From contig JAQSEB010000063.1 in NCBI GenBank assembly GCA_030063045.1, positions 310,001 through 374,000 on the forward strand: a stretch of 64,000 nt of DNA, given 5' to 3'. The first letter of the stretch is position 1. Every line of letters starts with the position of its first letter. The notes under the pieces were generated by a model, which made no database searches, was not told where the DNA came from, and worked only from the letters and a program-made list of their open reading frames with translations. The DNA is from Pratylenchus scribneri (lineage: Eukaryota > Nematoda > Chromadorea > Rhabditida > Pratylenchidae). This document shows positions 10,440-21,293 of this stretch, piece by piece. Position numbers and translations under genes: made by a program.

Positions 10440-11577
10440 ATAATTCGCAATTACAATTCACAATTATAAAGTGCCCTCGCATCAATTTTCTTCTCAATTG
10501 GCTTTCCTTTAATCAGCTGCTTTGCATAATAGCAGCAAAAAATGCCACAATCCTTAGAATCTGGCACTTGCGGTGCAATATTTTTATGATAAGCGCAAAA
10601 GGAATTTACAACAATATTTAATATTTTAAGCAGTTTAAAAAATTCTCGGCCAGTGATTAGATTCCTTTTTTATTCTAATATTCCAGAGTTACTATTATTA
10701 ATTAAAAATATTAATGCCAAAAATTACCCTCTTTTTTTACCAATTTTCGGCTATTTAGTTAGTATAGTTATTTTCTTCAATTCTCATCCAAATCTATTAA
10801 TTTTTCTGTATTAATCCAATTCAATAAAGGCTGTAAAATAATACAAAATTTTTGTTTCTCAATTAAATATGACTAAATAGAATTGTAAGTTTTTAAAATT
10901 TAAAAATATTATTCAAAAAAAAATAATCTGCGCAAAATTCGGTTCTGATTAAAATTTTAAAAGGCAAACATGAGGTGATGGCATGAATAACCCTTCCAGT
11001 GTTCCTCTTGGTCTTGGTCCGAATCATAAATTCGTGATGTGCGAGCCGCCAAATCCAATATACTCAAAACTGAATGACCTCCGCCTCGCTTATATTGCAC
11101 ATTGATGAGTGCCACAATTTTTTGGGCCCCCTCCATTTGCCAATTAAAGTCAAATCTTCGCGTGGAATAAAATTGATCCCATTGGCTCGATGTAATAAAT
11201 CTGATAATTTTTAAAAATCTTTTTTTATTTTTCAAAATATCACCTCCATTCTTTCATTCCTTCACATAATTGCCTAATATAAAAGTTCAGCGGGCGGGGA
11301 AATGTCCCCTGAGGGCTCTCTAAGTCCAAGAATTCCCCATACACCACCTTTCCCTCCATTCCCTTCCCTCCATTCCCTTAATAAAATTTTTCTATTTAAA
11401 ATAAAATTTTTTTCCATGCCTTTATCCAATATGTATAAATCTCGGGGTTGTCCCTTTTGTTTGGACTTTGTTCGATGCCCTCCTCAGCCAATTCCAAGTC
11501 CAATCCTTTCATAGGCGTCCAATAAGCGCCACAATTTGATTTCAAAGTGGCCCAGGAATTTGGCCGATCGAAAAACT
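10440..11577 (-). CDS. Ulp1-like cysteine protease (C48), copy B, probably decaying
   Basis: Same layout as copy A. The N-terminal exon near 11577 reads FFDRPNSWATLK; the next block has DLESPQGTFPRPLNFYIRQLC (about 11330-11245). A middle exon (about 11160-10960) carries RRFDFNWQMEGAQKIVALI, the His region GGHSVLSILDL and Asp in IYDSD. The last exon (about 10595-10480) has PQVPDSKDCGIFCCYYAKQL. His, Asp, Gln and Cys are kept, but the C-terminal FRR...NFIF tail of copies A and C is missing, so the protein would be shortened. Introns were not fully resolved. An inverted IDH3G exon 4 and a direct exon 6 copy flank it. Confidence 0.55.
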
Positions 11578-11965
11578 AAAAATACAATTTCAAATTTAAA
11601 TTAATAATATTTTAAAAATTTAATTTTTATCATTTTTTAAAATTTTATTCATAAATTAAAAATTTTTTCCAGATAAAAAAAATACAAAATTTAACTAAAT
11701 TAATATTCCAAACAATAAATAATCTACAAAAAATTTAATTATCCAAATCCAACTATATTGTTCCATTCCAAGCCATGCACAAAATTTGATCAACAAAAAT
11801 TAACAAAATTTAAACAAAATTATTCAATCCATGAACACAATTTAGTCAACGAAATAAATTAATAAAATTTAATTAATTTTCCAAAATTATTTCAAATTGT
11901 AGAAGACTATCAAAATACAATCTAAAGTTAATTTTTTAATCTTTTTTAATCTAATTTTAATATTT

Positions 11966-12118
11966 TCATGATATGCAAATGTGCTTCACTGCGTCTCAAT
12001 TCCGACCATTCCAACACGGCAACACGATTTGGATTTGGTCTTAATCCGTGAAAACACCGAGGGCGAATACAGCGGATTGGAGCATCAGGCAGTGCCCGGA
12101 GTGGTCGAAAGTTTAAAG
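11966..12118 (+). pseudogene. IDH3G: Copy of IDH3G exon 6
   Basis: Reads [19 protein letters not shown] sequence and then [20 protein letters not shown], nearly identical to 3261-3408. At the 3' end AAAG is followed by TGAGC, so the GT donor of the source exon is replaced by a stop. One exon only, so a non-functional copy. Confidence 0.9.
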
Positions 12119-12705
12119 TGAGCGAACTTTGATGGAGAAAAAATCGATCAATTTTCTCGTTTCAATTTTAAATGTAAGATTTTTGGCTTATTAGATTCGG
12201 TTTGGGTATTTAATTCTGCCTGGTTTGAGCAATTTAAAATTAATTCCGTATTGAAGGAATTTATTAAATTTCACAGGAACATTTCAATGTTTTTTGCCCT
12301 GATGAATTAAGAGAATTCATAGCAAAATCAGGATTAATTAAAAATTTTAACTATTATTCTTCGTATATAAGTAAAACGAACAGATAGTTGCGAAAATATT
12401 CAGCATTTTTCGGGTAAAGAGTACATATTTTGACAAACATTTTTCGGAAAGAAACACGTTGACAATTTAATAGTAGGATACGAATTTTCCATATATACCA
12501 CCAAAAAACATCCAAATTGATAATTATACCTTTACAAATTTAATTTCTTTTTAAAGATCTATGGTGGTCGGGCGAATAAATGGCACTAATGGATCAGGAC
12601 AAAGGACTACAACTCAAATTCGACTATTAAAATCAAAGTTACGTTTTCGTTAATTTTAATTAAAATTTATTTTCTTATTTTTATTTAAAATTTAAATTTA
12701 ATATC

Positions 12706-13219
12706 TTGAGCTTTGCTTTGTTTTTTAAAATTCAGATAACAACGAGGGAAATCGAAAGTAGAGCATCAAGAATGAAGATGAAAACCAACAACAAAATGGA
12801 GGAAATGGCCAAGGAATTGGACATCAATATGTTGGCTGATCGCGAATTGGTCAAAAATTCTTCACAAAAATCTTCGCAAAATTTTTTTCTTCAACATCAT
12901 AAACGGTAAAAATTGAATTTAACTTTATTTTCGGCAATTCTTTTTTACTGAATTTAATTTTACAAAGAATGTAAACAAGACTTCGATTAAATGCGAAAAA
13001 TTAAGCAAAGAAATAACTAAAAAACAAATATATAAGAATCAATCGATAATTAATGTTTTCCAATTTAATTTAGAGATAACGACGCAATCGGGCACCAAAT
13101 TATACGAGAGTTGTGCAAAAGGCAGCAAATACATTGTTGCATAAACCATAAAGGTAAAAAATTTTTGCAAAAATATAATATTTCATTTTATATTTTCAGA
13201 CAACGAAAAAAGACATTGA
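12706..13219 (+). CDS. Possible small three-exon gene, unknown product
   Basis: Exon A runs to a donor at 12905 (from an ATG at 12706, or from an acceptor at 12735), exon B is 13074-13153 and exon C 13200-13219. The phases match and the joined frame stays open to TGA, giving about 99 aa. The product is hydrophilic and rich in Lys/Glu/Met (MKMKTNNKMEEMAKELDINM) with a Cys/His-containing end (CKRQQIHCCINHK). I recognise no family. The consistent phases support splicing, but in such short exons this can occur by chance. A related MEEMTK segment recurs near 13449. Confidence 0.3.
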
Positions 13220-13794
13220 GCCGATATCGGTGCTAAACAAATGTCCATTCAAAGAATTTTTGTTGCAAGTGGAGAAAAAATGAAGCAATCAATGCCGAAT
13301 TCTTCAAAGTTAAATTTTCGTGAAAATTAAAATTATTTTACAATTAATTATTTTGAATTTAATTTAAAATAAAAGAATTTTGCTTTGTTTAAAAAAATTT
13401 CAGTTTTAAAAACCCGTTGAAATTGAAGGCAGTATAGACGCCAACAAAATGGAGGAAATGACCAAAACAGTTGGACAGTATGTTGTCGGATTGCTCAAAA
13501 ATACTTATTAACAGGTTTTCATCCACAAAATAAAATAGTAAATTTAAATAAAAATTAATTACCTGAAAGATTAAATTAAAAAGTTTTACGGAAAGATTAA
13601 ACTACCTGAAAAAATTTTAATTAAAAATAAATTTTATATGAAGAATTAAATTAAAGAAAAAGTTTTCCGGAAAGATTAAATTATCTGAAAAATTTAATTA
13701 AAAATAAATATTACCTGAAGAATTAAATTAAAGACAAATTTTCCCGGAAAGATCTCATTAGCGACTAAGTTTCTCGGAAGGTTTATCAAATCTC

Positions 13795-13915
13795 TATTGG
13801 AATTTGGAACATCATTTCGAACATTGCCTGAGACTCGAAACACTGGGAGCTTTTTGGTTTACATAGTGATTATGCAAATCCGACTAAATTCATTCGAGCT
13901 TCGGTTGATGAATCG
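13795..13915 (+). pseudogene. IDH3G: Degraded IDH3G exon 9/10 remnant
   Basis: Short parts of exon 9 (ATCATTTCGAACATTGCCTG) run directly into exon 10 (ACTCGAAACACTGGGAGC), and the piece ends CATTCGAGCTTCGGTTGATG. Frameshifts and internal deletion are clear. It is more decayed than the copy at 8126. Confidence 0.75.
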
Positions 13916-14034
13916 ACGCAATAAAATTCCAAAGCAGTAAAATTTAGGCAAACGAATGAGTACATTTAAAATTTTTTTTAATACTTATTTTTGGCTATTA
14001 ATTTTAATTTATCTATTTTTTTAAAATTTTATTG

Positions 14035-14141
14035 ACCTTATTGACAATTGATTGGTCCGATTTGGGCGGCATTCTTATTGACAATTGATTGGCCCGATTG
14101 GGCGGCATTCTTATTGACAATTGATTGGTCAGGTTGGGCGA
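14035..14141. repeat. Three tandem copies of a 36-bp unit
   Basis: Unit: ATTGACAATTGATTGGTCCG plus TTGGGCGGCATTCTT. On the minus strand it reads as a repeating NQLSIRMPP peptide. It is related to the units at 17545-17665. Confidence 0.75.
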
Positions 14142-14210
14142 TCTTCTAGAAAAATTATTGACAATATACTCTCGTGTCAATATTTTTGAGAAACAATTGC
14201 CATCAGTCAA

Positions 14211-15351
14211 TTATTCAGCTATTTAAATCGCATTTAATAGCCCAAAATGTTGGCTATATTTGCATATGTTAAGTTTTGGCCCAATTTTGAAAAAAACCTT
14301 GAAATTTTGACCATATCTTTTTAAAATTGTAAAGTTTTGTTTGATCAATATACCAATAAATAAACTACTTAGTATTGTCGAGACTATCCAAAAGTCCGAC
14401 AATTAATCAATCAAAATTTGTTGAGGGAAAAAAGGAGTAATTGGGGTATGTGGGGGGAAAGGTAAGTTGTTGAAATGAAGAACACGGCAAGGCAAACAGC
14501 AAATTGAAGGAAAAAAAAGGGGATTTTGGGAATTGAAATTTTAGACGTAAATTGAATGAAAATAGTCTAGACTCTTTGAAAATTGAAGAAGGCCTAGACT
14601 CTTTTGTTGTTACACCAAATTTGAAGTACAGTACGCAAAGGTCGTTTGTTGGAATTTTTATTAAGCGAATTTGAAGTTTTTGAAATAAAGTATGGTAAGG
14701 TAAAAAATGCACAAAAAATATGAAGTATTTATATTCAATTTTTAATCTTCTTTTAATTCATTTTTAATCTCTTTCCAATTTTTTAATCTCATCCAATCAT
14801 CCATTTTTTCTGCTCAACATCATCCATTCCATCCATTTTTCTGCTCATCCATGGCATTGGCACACAAAACGGCAGGCATTTGACAATCCAATGGGCAATC
14901 CAGTCGGCAACACAAAAGGTGGGCAAAGGCAAAAGGTGGGCAAAATCCAATTCCAATAGGCAAAAAGTCCAATTTCAATCCCCAATAGATCGGTAACCAT
15001 TGACCAAACTAAATCCATTCTTTTTTTGGATTCAAAAAATATGCCTTCAGGCAATCCCATTTTTTACTCTTTTTTGATCTTTGATTAATGAAATTGAATA
15101 AAATTTAAGGCCAACAAATTTATTTTTTCCAACATTAAAATAAAATGGCCAAAAGGTTTAAATTAACAACAAATTAAAAAATTATTTTTCTGTCCATGAC
15201 ACTTAGGTTCATTAAATGTATTATAGATAATTTAAATTGCTTAATTGACTGGTGAGTTGTGATTTTTTATAATCGCTGAGAACGAAGTGACCAAAATTTT
15301 ATAAACATCAAACCTGAAATTGACGCCTCCAATTTTCCTTTTCTTCTGGGC
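14211..15351. other. No gene recognised
   Basis: AT-rich DNA with a moderately GC-rich patch at 14845-15060 (repeated GGGCAAA/GGCAAAAGGTGGGC strings). Minus-strand ORFs of 71 and 101 codons are of mixed composition and match nothing I know. Confidence 0.4.
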
Positions 15352-15690
15352 TCAATTTATTCCATCGACCCGAGGCGATTTGAATTCCCGTTTCCAGGCG
15401 ACTAAAATAAAATATAAAAAACAAAAATAGAGCAAACTTCTTGGCAATTCATGACGAATTGATTCCATGCGCTGTTCCATTTCCAACCAATCTGATCGGC
15501 GCAATAATCTTTTCCGACCCTTTGATGTCCCAATCACAATCGAATATTCCATTTTTAAAATATTCGTAGCTCTGCCACTGCGAAATGTATCGCAATCCAT
15601 TTCGGCGGCCGTCATAGACTTCATAAATGAAATCATTTATCAATTGGTCACTCAATGGATGGCCATCCTCTAGAGACAATTCCACTAAAC
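15352..15690 (-). pseudogene. Ulp1-like protease fragment, copy D (N-terminal half)
   Basis: Encodes SLEDGHPLSDQLINDFIYEV, then GLRYISQWQSYEYFKNG and GIFDCDWDIKGSEKIIAPI, closely matching copies C and E. It stops soon after the His-region start (TAHGINSS) and lacks the Asp and Gln/Cys parts. It is therefore a catalytically dead fragment. Confidence 0.75.
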
Positions 15691-15850
15691 AAATTGAACT
15701 ACTGACTTTAATTTTAATTCAAAAAATAATCGACTATACAAATGAAACTAATGACTTAATTTTAAATTAAAAAATAAATTTTTCAGAATTAAAAAATGAT
15801 AAATTTATTCAAAAATAAAAAAAACAACAATATAAAATCAATAAAAATAA

Positions 15851-16778
15851 TTATTGCAAAAGGGCTTTATCAAAGATAAAATTCCCCATTAAGCGGCGAA
15901 ATTCGGGGATATTTGGGCCAACATTTTCATACATTTCCTGCCCTTCAATAACCATCTTTGCGTAGTAACAAATAAATAAGCCACAATCCGACGAGTTCCT
16001 TTCTTGTTGGGAATACGGAGTTTCTCCCATAGGTTCATGTTGCCCCAGGATGGCACTCGAACAGCCCAATTATTAGCATTGCCAGCAAACTCCAACATTT
16101 GACTAAATATTAATAAAATTTCCAAAGCGAAATAAAATTTTTACCCAAATTTTACGCGTATATCTCTTAGGCAAAACTTTATCTCTAGAAAATTTTTATT
16201 TTTCCATCAAAATGGATTATAAATATAACTATGCAAAAATTTATAGCCAAAAAGAAATAATTATTACGCAAAATTTGGGTTTAAAAAATATTTTATCCAA
16301 AATTTACTGGATTTTCTCTGCCCATAATTCCTTCCACTCGGAGGGAATGAATTGATTCAATGAATCATAAATGACCATTTCATTGGGCAAGTTGATCATC
16401 ACCAAAATGCCATGCGCCCTGTCACCATTTCCCACCATTTTGATGGGGGCCATTATTCTTGCCGCCCCATCCAATGACCAATCGCAAAGAAAATTTCCAC
16501 TCCTTTTGAATTCACGGCTTTGCCATTGAGCAATGAAGCGGAGTTCATTACGGCGGGCGGCATAAAGTTCATAAAGAAAGAAATTAATCACTCGATCAGT
16601 GATTGGCCGTCCTGGCTCCAGGCTCAACAGATCCTCAAAATTTAGGCGATTTTCCAAATTCTTAAAAATAATGATTTTTTCACATTTTTTTAAAAAAAAT
16701 TACCCGAATCCAATTTCCTTCAATGAGGTCATCCAGGACTCTCAGCTCATCCCAGCAATTTGGGCGGTCGAAGAACTA
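15851..16778 (-). CDS. Ulp1-like cysteine protease (C48), copy C
   Basis: Best-preserved copy of the array. The first visible exon (about 16778-16707) reads FFDRPNCWDELRVLDDLIEG and ends at a GG|GT donor. The second (about 16657-16310) has LEPGRPITDRVINFFLYEL, then FIAQWQSREFKRSG, FLCDWSLDGAARIMAPIKMV, the His region RAHGILVMINLP and the Asp region VIYDSLNQF. The third (about 16110-15851) carries TPYSQQERNSSDCGLFICYYAK, with Gln and Cys of the active site, and ends EFRRLMGNFIFDKALLQ-stop. The region matches the C48 catalytic domain in order. The N-terminus may extend into the Gln/Pro-rich repeats at 16.9-17.1 kb. Substrate (SUMO, NEDD8 or other) cannot be told. Confidence 0.7.
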
Positions 16779-16874
16779 AATTTTAAATTTCAATATCAAA
16801 TTAAAAATGTAATATTATTTAAAATTTAATTAAAAAACATTGAACATAATTTAATTAATATTAAATACTTGGAC

Positions 16875-17100
16875 TCGAGGAATTTGAACTCCAACTGGGT
16901 CGGCAATTAGCTGTTGAGGAATTTGAACTCCATCTGGGTTGGCAATTTGCTGTTGAGGAATTTTGAACTCCAATTGGGTTGGCAATTTGCTGTTGAGAAA
17001 TTTGAACTCCAATTGGGTTGGCAATTTGCTCTTGAGAAAAATGAACTCCAACTGGGTCGGCAATTTGCTGTTGAGGAATTTGAAATCCAACTGGAACCTG
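16875..17100. repeat. Five to six tandem units of about 44 bp
   Basis: Unit: GAGGAATTTGAACTCCAACT plus GGGTCGGCAATTTGCTGTT. On the minus strand one frame reads a repeating GVQIPQQQIANP peptide, with a frame change in the middle. It lies just upstream of Ulp1 copy C on that copy's strand, so it could encode a repetitive N-terminal extension. That link is inference. Confidence 0.75.
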
Positions 17101-17257
17101 CTGAAAGAATAAATTATCTGAAAAAGTTTAATTAAAAATTAATTTTACCTGAAGGATTCAATTAAATACAAAATTTTCCGGAAATAATAAATTAGACAAA
17201 ATTTTCCGGAAAGATCTCATTCACGACTAAGTTTTTCGAAAAGTTTAATTTTTAATA

Positions 17258-17412
17258 ATCCTCAACAATTCAATGGCGGAATCATCCTTATGGCAAATCT
17301 CTATGGATACTCATTTCGAACATAGGACTCGAAACACTGGACGCTTTTTGGTTTACATAAAGTGACTATGCAAATCGAGATCCGAATATATTCATTCGAG
17401 CTTCGGTTGATG
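17258..17412 (+). pseudogene. IDH3G: Degraded IDH3G exon 9/10 remnant
   Basis: Starts TCCTCAACAATTCAATGGCG as exon 9, drops most of that exon after the LYG region and continues with exon 10 (GGACTCGAAACACTGG) to GAGCTTCGGTTGATG. Several indels. It shares its breakpoints with the remnant at 13795. Confidence 0.8.
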
Positions 17413-17544
17413 AATCCACGCAATCAACTTCCAAAGCAGTGAAAATTTAGGCAAATGAGTAGACTTGAGTTAATTTTAAAATTTTTTAATTCTAATAGGC
17501 TATTAAATTTAATTTAACTTTTTTAAAAATTATATTGACCTTTA

Positions 17545-17700
17545 TTGGGACGATTGGTTGGGCCGGATGGGCGGCATTCGGGTCAATTGGATGGGCGTCA
17601 TTCGGGTCAATTGGTTTGGCCGGATGGGCGTCATTCGGGTCAATCAGTTGGGCCGGATGGGCGGCATTATCGAGCATTCGCCGCAGAGGCTGGAAGAATT
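17545..17700. repeat. Tandem repeat of about 33 bp, Asp/Pro-rich on minus strand
   Basis: Four imperfect units of GGGTCAATTGGTTGGGCCGG plus ATGGGCGGCATTC. The minus strand reads repeated AHPAQPIDPND. It is related to the 36-bp repeat at 14035. Confidence 0.75.
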
Positions 17701-17809
17701 GGAGCCATCTCCGCAGGGGCTGCCTGTTAGGTTAATTTATTTAACAAAATGTGAAAAAATCCACAATATTGTCCAATTTATGGCTGAATTTGCAAATTTT
17801 AATAATTTC

Positions 17810-18190
17810 AAAGCGACATGCAGCCTGAAAATATTAAACATTTTTTTGTAAAAAATGAACTCACAAAGATGGAAGCAATGATTGCATTCGCCCCAAATGA
17901 CCACACATTCCTGTTGCTTTGAATCGGATTGGCATGCTTCTGGAAAATGATTTGATTTTTGTTATAAAGAATTTCTATTATTTGAATCAAATAAGGGAAG
18001 TTTTTTATTATGATGTCGAAAAAATTTATTGCAAGAAAAAGTTATTTGCCAAAAGATTATAATGTTTCAGTATTTGATCCTAGTCTCCTAAAGGCTAAAG
18101 CACAAACCATAGATCTAAAATCCAATCGCTAGAACTCGTCAAGTCGTAGCCTTTGATTTTGTTTTTGCTTAGGTACTTATTAGGTTAACC
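17810..18190 (-). pseudogene. RBX2: Partial copy of RBX2 exon 2 and flanking introns
   Basis: About 380 bases match 19670-20045, including the exon-2 part ECVVIWGECNHCFHL. The exon start that encodes the CLRC zinc ligands is disrupted, and exons 1 and 4 are missing. It cannot make a RING protein. Confidence 0.8.
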
Positions 18191-18484
18191 AATTTATTGA
18201 ACCAAAAACTCAGAGATAGTTAATGGTCTAAACAACTTAATACATCAAAATGTGGGTACAAAAATATATTAAACCAGAAATTTATAGCCAAATTAAAATA
18301 TTTCCTAATTTTTAAAAAAATTTTCTGTTCTTTACGTCTCAATTATTTTAATGAAATTTAATCATATCCATTAATTTTTTCTTCTATCCATACAAATAAA
18401 TTGGTTTTAAAAAATGCTAAATATTTCCTTTTAAAAAATGAATTAATGCGCAATATTTGGGTATCAAAAAATCTAATTGCCAAA

Positions 18485-19080
18485 TTACATTATATCCTTT
18501 GCTGCATATTCCTTCCAGTCAGCTGGTGTGGAAATACATTCCGAATTCAAAATTTGATAAATTCTCTTGGCCAAATCCAACACCACTAATATTCCATGGG
18601 CCCTTCCATTTCCAACCAATTTGATCGGCGCAATAATCTTTTCCGACCCTTTGATGTCCCAATCACAATCGAATATTCCATTTTTAAAATATTCGTAGCT
18701 CTGCCACTGCGAAATGTATCGCAATCCATTTCGGTGGCCGTCATTGACTTCATAAATGAACTCGTTTATCAATTGGTCGTTCAATGGATGGCCATCCTCT
18801 AGAGACATTAAATCGGTTGGCCTGAGGAAATGAATCTGATAATATTTAAAAATACTTTTTTTAAAATACCACCTGAATTCATTCCTTTTGGCACATTATT
18901 GGCTGAGATAATAATTCAGTCGGCTGGGATAACACCCTGAGGCCCTTCCAAATGTAAAAACTTATTACATTTTATTTTCAAAATACAACCTCTTCTTCGA
19001 GAATATGGTTAACTGCCGCAGAGGCTTGCTCTTTCCTCAAGAATTGGTCATCCGCCGGAGAGGCTTGTTGAGTTTCCTGC
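18485..19080 (-). pseudogene. Ulp1-like protease fragment, copy E
   Basis: The core (18808-18485) reads SLEDGHPLNDQLINEFIYEV, GIFDCDWDIKGSEKIIAPI and RAHGILVVLDLAK, but the Asp motif IYDS is replaced by a diverged YQILNSE and no Gln/Cys exon follows. Upstream pieces near 18960-18890 recall the YIRELC block, and 19080-18990 recalls an N-terminal exon (QETQQASPADDQFL). It is likely inactive. Confidence 0.65.
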
Positions 19081-19553
19081 TAAATTAATTATTTAATAAA
19101 AAGATAAATTTAATTTTAAAATTTTAATTTCGTAATTATTACAAAGACTATTTTTCTTATAAAATGATCCCCGGAATACCAAATACAAATTTAAGCTCAA
19201 TTTTGTTTCAAGTTAGATTATTTTTGGCTTTTTTTTATATTTTCACAATGAAATTTCCCTTTTTAAAACTTTTCAAATTTGCAATTAACTTGTAGGTTAA
19301 AATTTAAATTCAGCCAAAAAGGAAAAAAATGTCGTTCTGAATTTTTCATAATCCCATAATTTATGAATCCGTTTCATCCATACCCGTTTCGTGTTTTACA
19401 AAACTTTAAAAATTTTGATTAAAAATATTTTAGAATAAAAAATCGATTAATTCAATGTTACAAATTTATGAAAATTGATTTTGAAAAAAAAAACAATAAA
19501 AATTATCGGATTTTAAACATCAGAAATCAGAAATACAATTTAATTTTTCATCA

Positions 19554-20521
19554 TCATTTTCCCACTCGTTGCACATTCCAATCCTGCAGATTTTTAATTA
19601 ACAAATAAAAAATAAATTCCTTAAAAATTTACCGCTTGGCATAAAGGGCATCGATTGTTCTGCTTGACCCAAAGTGACATGCAGCCTGAATATGAATATT
19701 AATAAAATATATTTTTGTAAAAATGAACTCACAAAGATGGAAGCAATGATTGCATTCGCCCCAAATGACCACACATTCCTGTTGTTTTGAATCGGATTGG
19801 CAACGCAGACAGGCTTCTGGAATATTTGATTTTTGTTATAAAGAATTTCTATTATTTGAATCAAATAAAATGTCGAAAAATTATTATAAATAGCAAGAAA
19901 AAATTATTGAAAATGCCAAAAGATTATAATGTTTCAGTGATTGATCCTAGACCCCTAAAGCCCAAACCATAGATCTAAAATCCAATCGCTAGAACTCGTC
20001 AAGACGTAGCCTTTGATTTTGTTTTGGTTTAGGTACTTATTAGGTTATAAACAGCTTAATAGCAATTAATTTTGATCAAACCTTGATAATCTTTGTCTTT
20101 GCATAAATGTTCAATGATCGATGCGTCTTGATGAGAGCTATCCTATCGATTATTATAAGTTGGGCTGGGCTGGGCCTTGTGGGGCTTATAAAAACCAATG
20201 TACTGCTACAATTTTTCAACATTTTCAATTCATTTTTTACTTTTCATTTTTTTCGACAAATTAAATACCTTTTTTTTGTAAATTTTGTAATTATGTTTCA
20301 TAAATTTTTAAATGAATACCCATCAAATGAACTCGGCAAATGGCGCATGTGTCGCATTCCACGTCCCAAGCCCAAGTGGCCACCAAATTCCATTTCTTCA
20401 AGGCGAATGGTTTTTCCGGCGTTGTTGCCACAATTTTTGATAGTTTTGGCTGCTGCTGATTGTCGCCAGTGCTTTTCGCCTCCTCATTTTGTTCTTCTAA
20501 TTTTTGTTGATCGGTTTCCAT
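19554..20521 (-). CDS. RBX2: RING-box protein 2 (RBX2/RNF7/SAG)
   Basis: RING-H2 subunit of cullin-RING ubiquitin ligases (mainly CUL5 in animals); it recruits the E2. Four minus-strand exons join in frame: 20521-20320, 19816-19733, 19685-19633 and 19583-19554, giving 122 aa (human RNF7 is 113). Exon 1 has a hydrophilic Gln/Glu-rich head, then the cullin-binding strand LKKWNLVATWAWDVECDTCAIC. Exon 2 adds ACLRCQSD and CVVIWGECNHCFHL; exon 3 CCMSLWVKQNNRCPLCQA; exon 4 DWNVQRVGK-stop. All zinc ligands are present (CDTCAIC, CLRC, C, CNH, FH, CPLC). VECDTCAIC and CCMSLWVKQNNRCPLC favour RBX2 over RBX1. A TTTCTAG acceptor lies only four bases before the ATG, suggesting a 5'UTR intron or trans-splicing. 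Confidence 0.95.
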
Positions 20522-21293
20522 TATTCTAGAAATGATTTAATAAAAATGATTAAAACAAAATTTATAAAATGGATTGATAAATAATTCGGGATTGTGCTGT
20601 TAAAAGTAAATGCCATGCCAATATGGGCAAAATAATTCATTCGTTCGTGAATAGGTTAGGTTAGGTAGGTAGGCTTTTTGTGATTCTAGATTTTAATTTT
20701 TCATCTTCGCTTAATGCTATTTTCCCAATTTTGGTTGTATAAATTGCATTATTTTTCTCAACTTCGAATCAATCAATAATTATAAGTTTGGATGTAATGT
20801 CATATCGGGGCGCGTCGGAATCGGATTGTTTTTCTTGATTTTTTATGCCGTGCTGGCGCGTTGACATCGGCACTTTTACTAGCAGTTTTTCACGTTTCTA
20901 ATCAACTTAAATTTATTAGCAGATTATTAAACATTAATCAAGCGAGTAATGGTTTAAAAATGAAAAACTGAAGAAGTTGTTTTTGCAAAAATAGGATGCC
21001 TAATTTTATGGAAACCCCAACGGTTTAGCTTAATGGAAACATGGCTTAGGTTTATGAAAAAGCAACTAATTAAGATACAAAGCATCCTTCAACCTAACTT
21101 TCTTTAATCTTGAGTAAAAATTACTCTAAAATTCCTGGTTTTGAATTTTGTTAGCAAACCTATTTTCAAAGCCCATGACACTTATTTAATACCCAATTTC
21201 CCGTGCATATTTCCAATCATAAATCAACACAAAAATTTCCAGAGAATAAACTCAATTATCAATCAATTTAATAACCGACAAAGCGAAAAATAA
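20522..21293. promoter_or_regulatory. Divergent spacer between RBX2 and RPL31
   Basis: About 770 bases separate the two head-to-head starts and should hold both promoters. A short TTAGG-like run (AGGTTAGGTTAGGTAGGTAG) lies near 20654. A TTTCCAG acceptor at about 21241 precedes the RPL31 ATG by some 50 bases. No TATA box can be assigned with confidence in this AT-rich DNA. Confidence 0.4.

Larger units (their letters stand above)
13550..14141. repeat. Segmental duplication block (partner 17100-17700)
   Basis: Repeated stretches with CCTGAAGAATTAAATTAAA and TTCCGGAAAGAT motifs are followed by a degraded IDH3G exon 9/10 piece, a shared GTTGATGAAT...CAAAGCAGT segment and then short GATTGG...GGGCGGCATT tandem units. 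The same order occurs at 17100-17700. Both blocks therefore come from one ancestor. Confidence 0.65.

Noticed and set aside
12560..12660. Open stretch MVVGRINGTNGSGQ... with slight likeness to ribosomal protein S28
   Set aside because: Similarity is limited to a few Gly/Arg positions, and the rest of S28 is absent.
20654..20675. TTAGG-like run resembling telomere repeat
   Set aside because: Only two to three imperfect units, not the nematode TTAGGC unit, and inside a promoter region.
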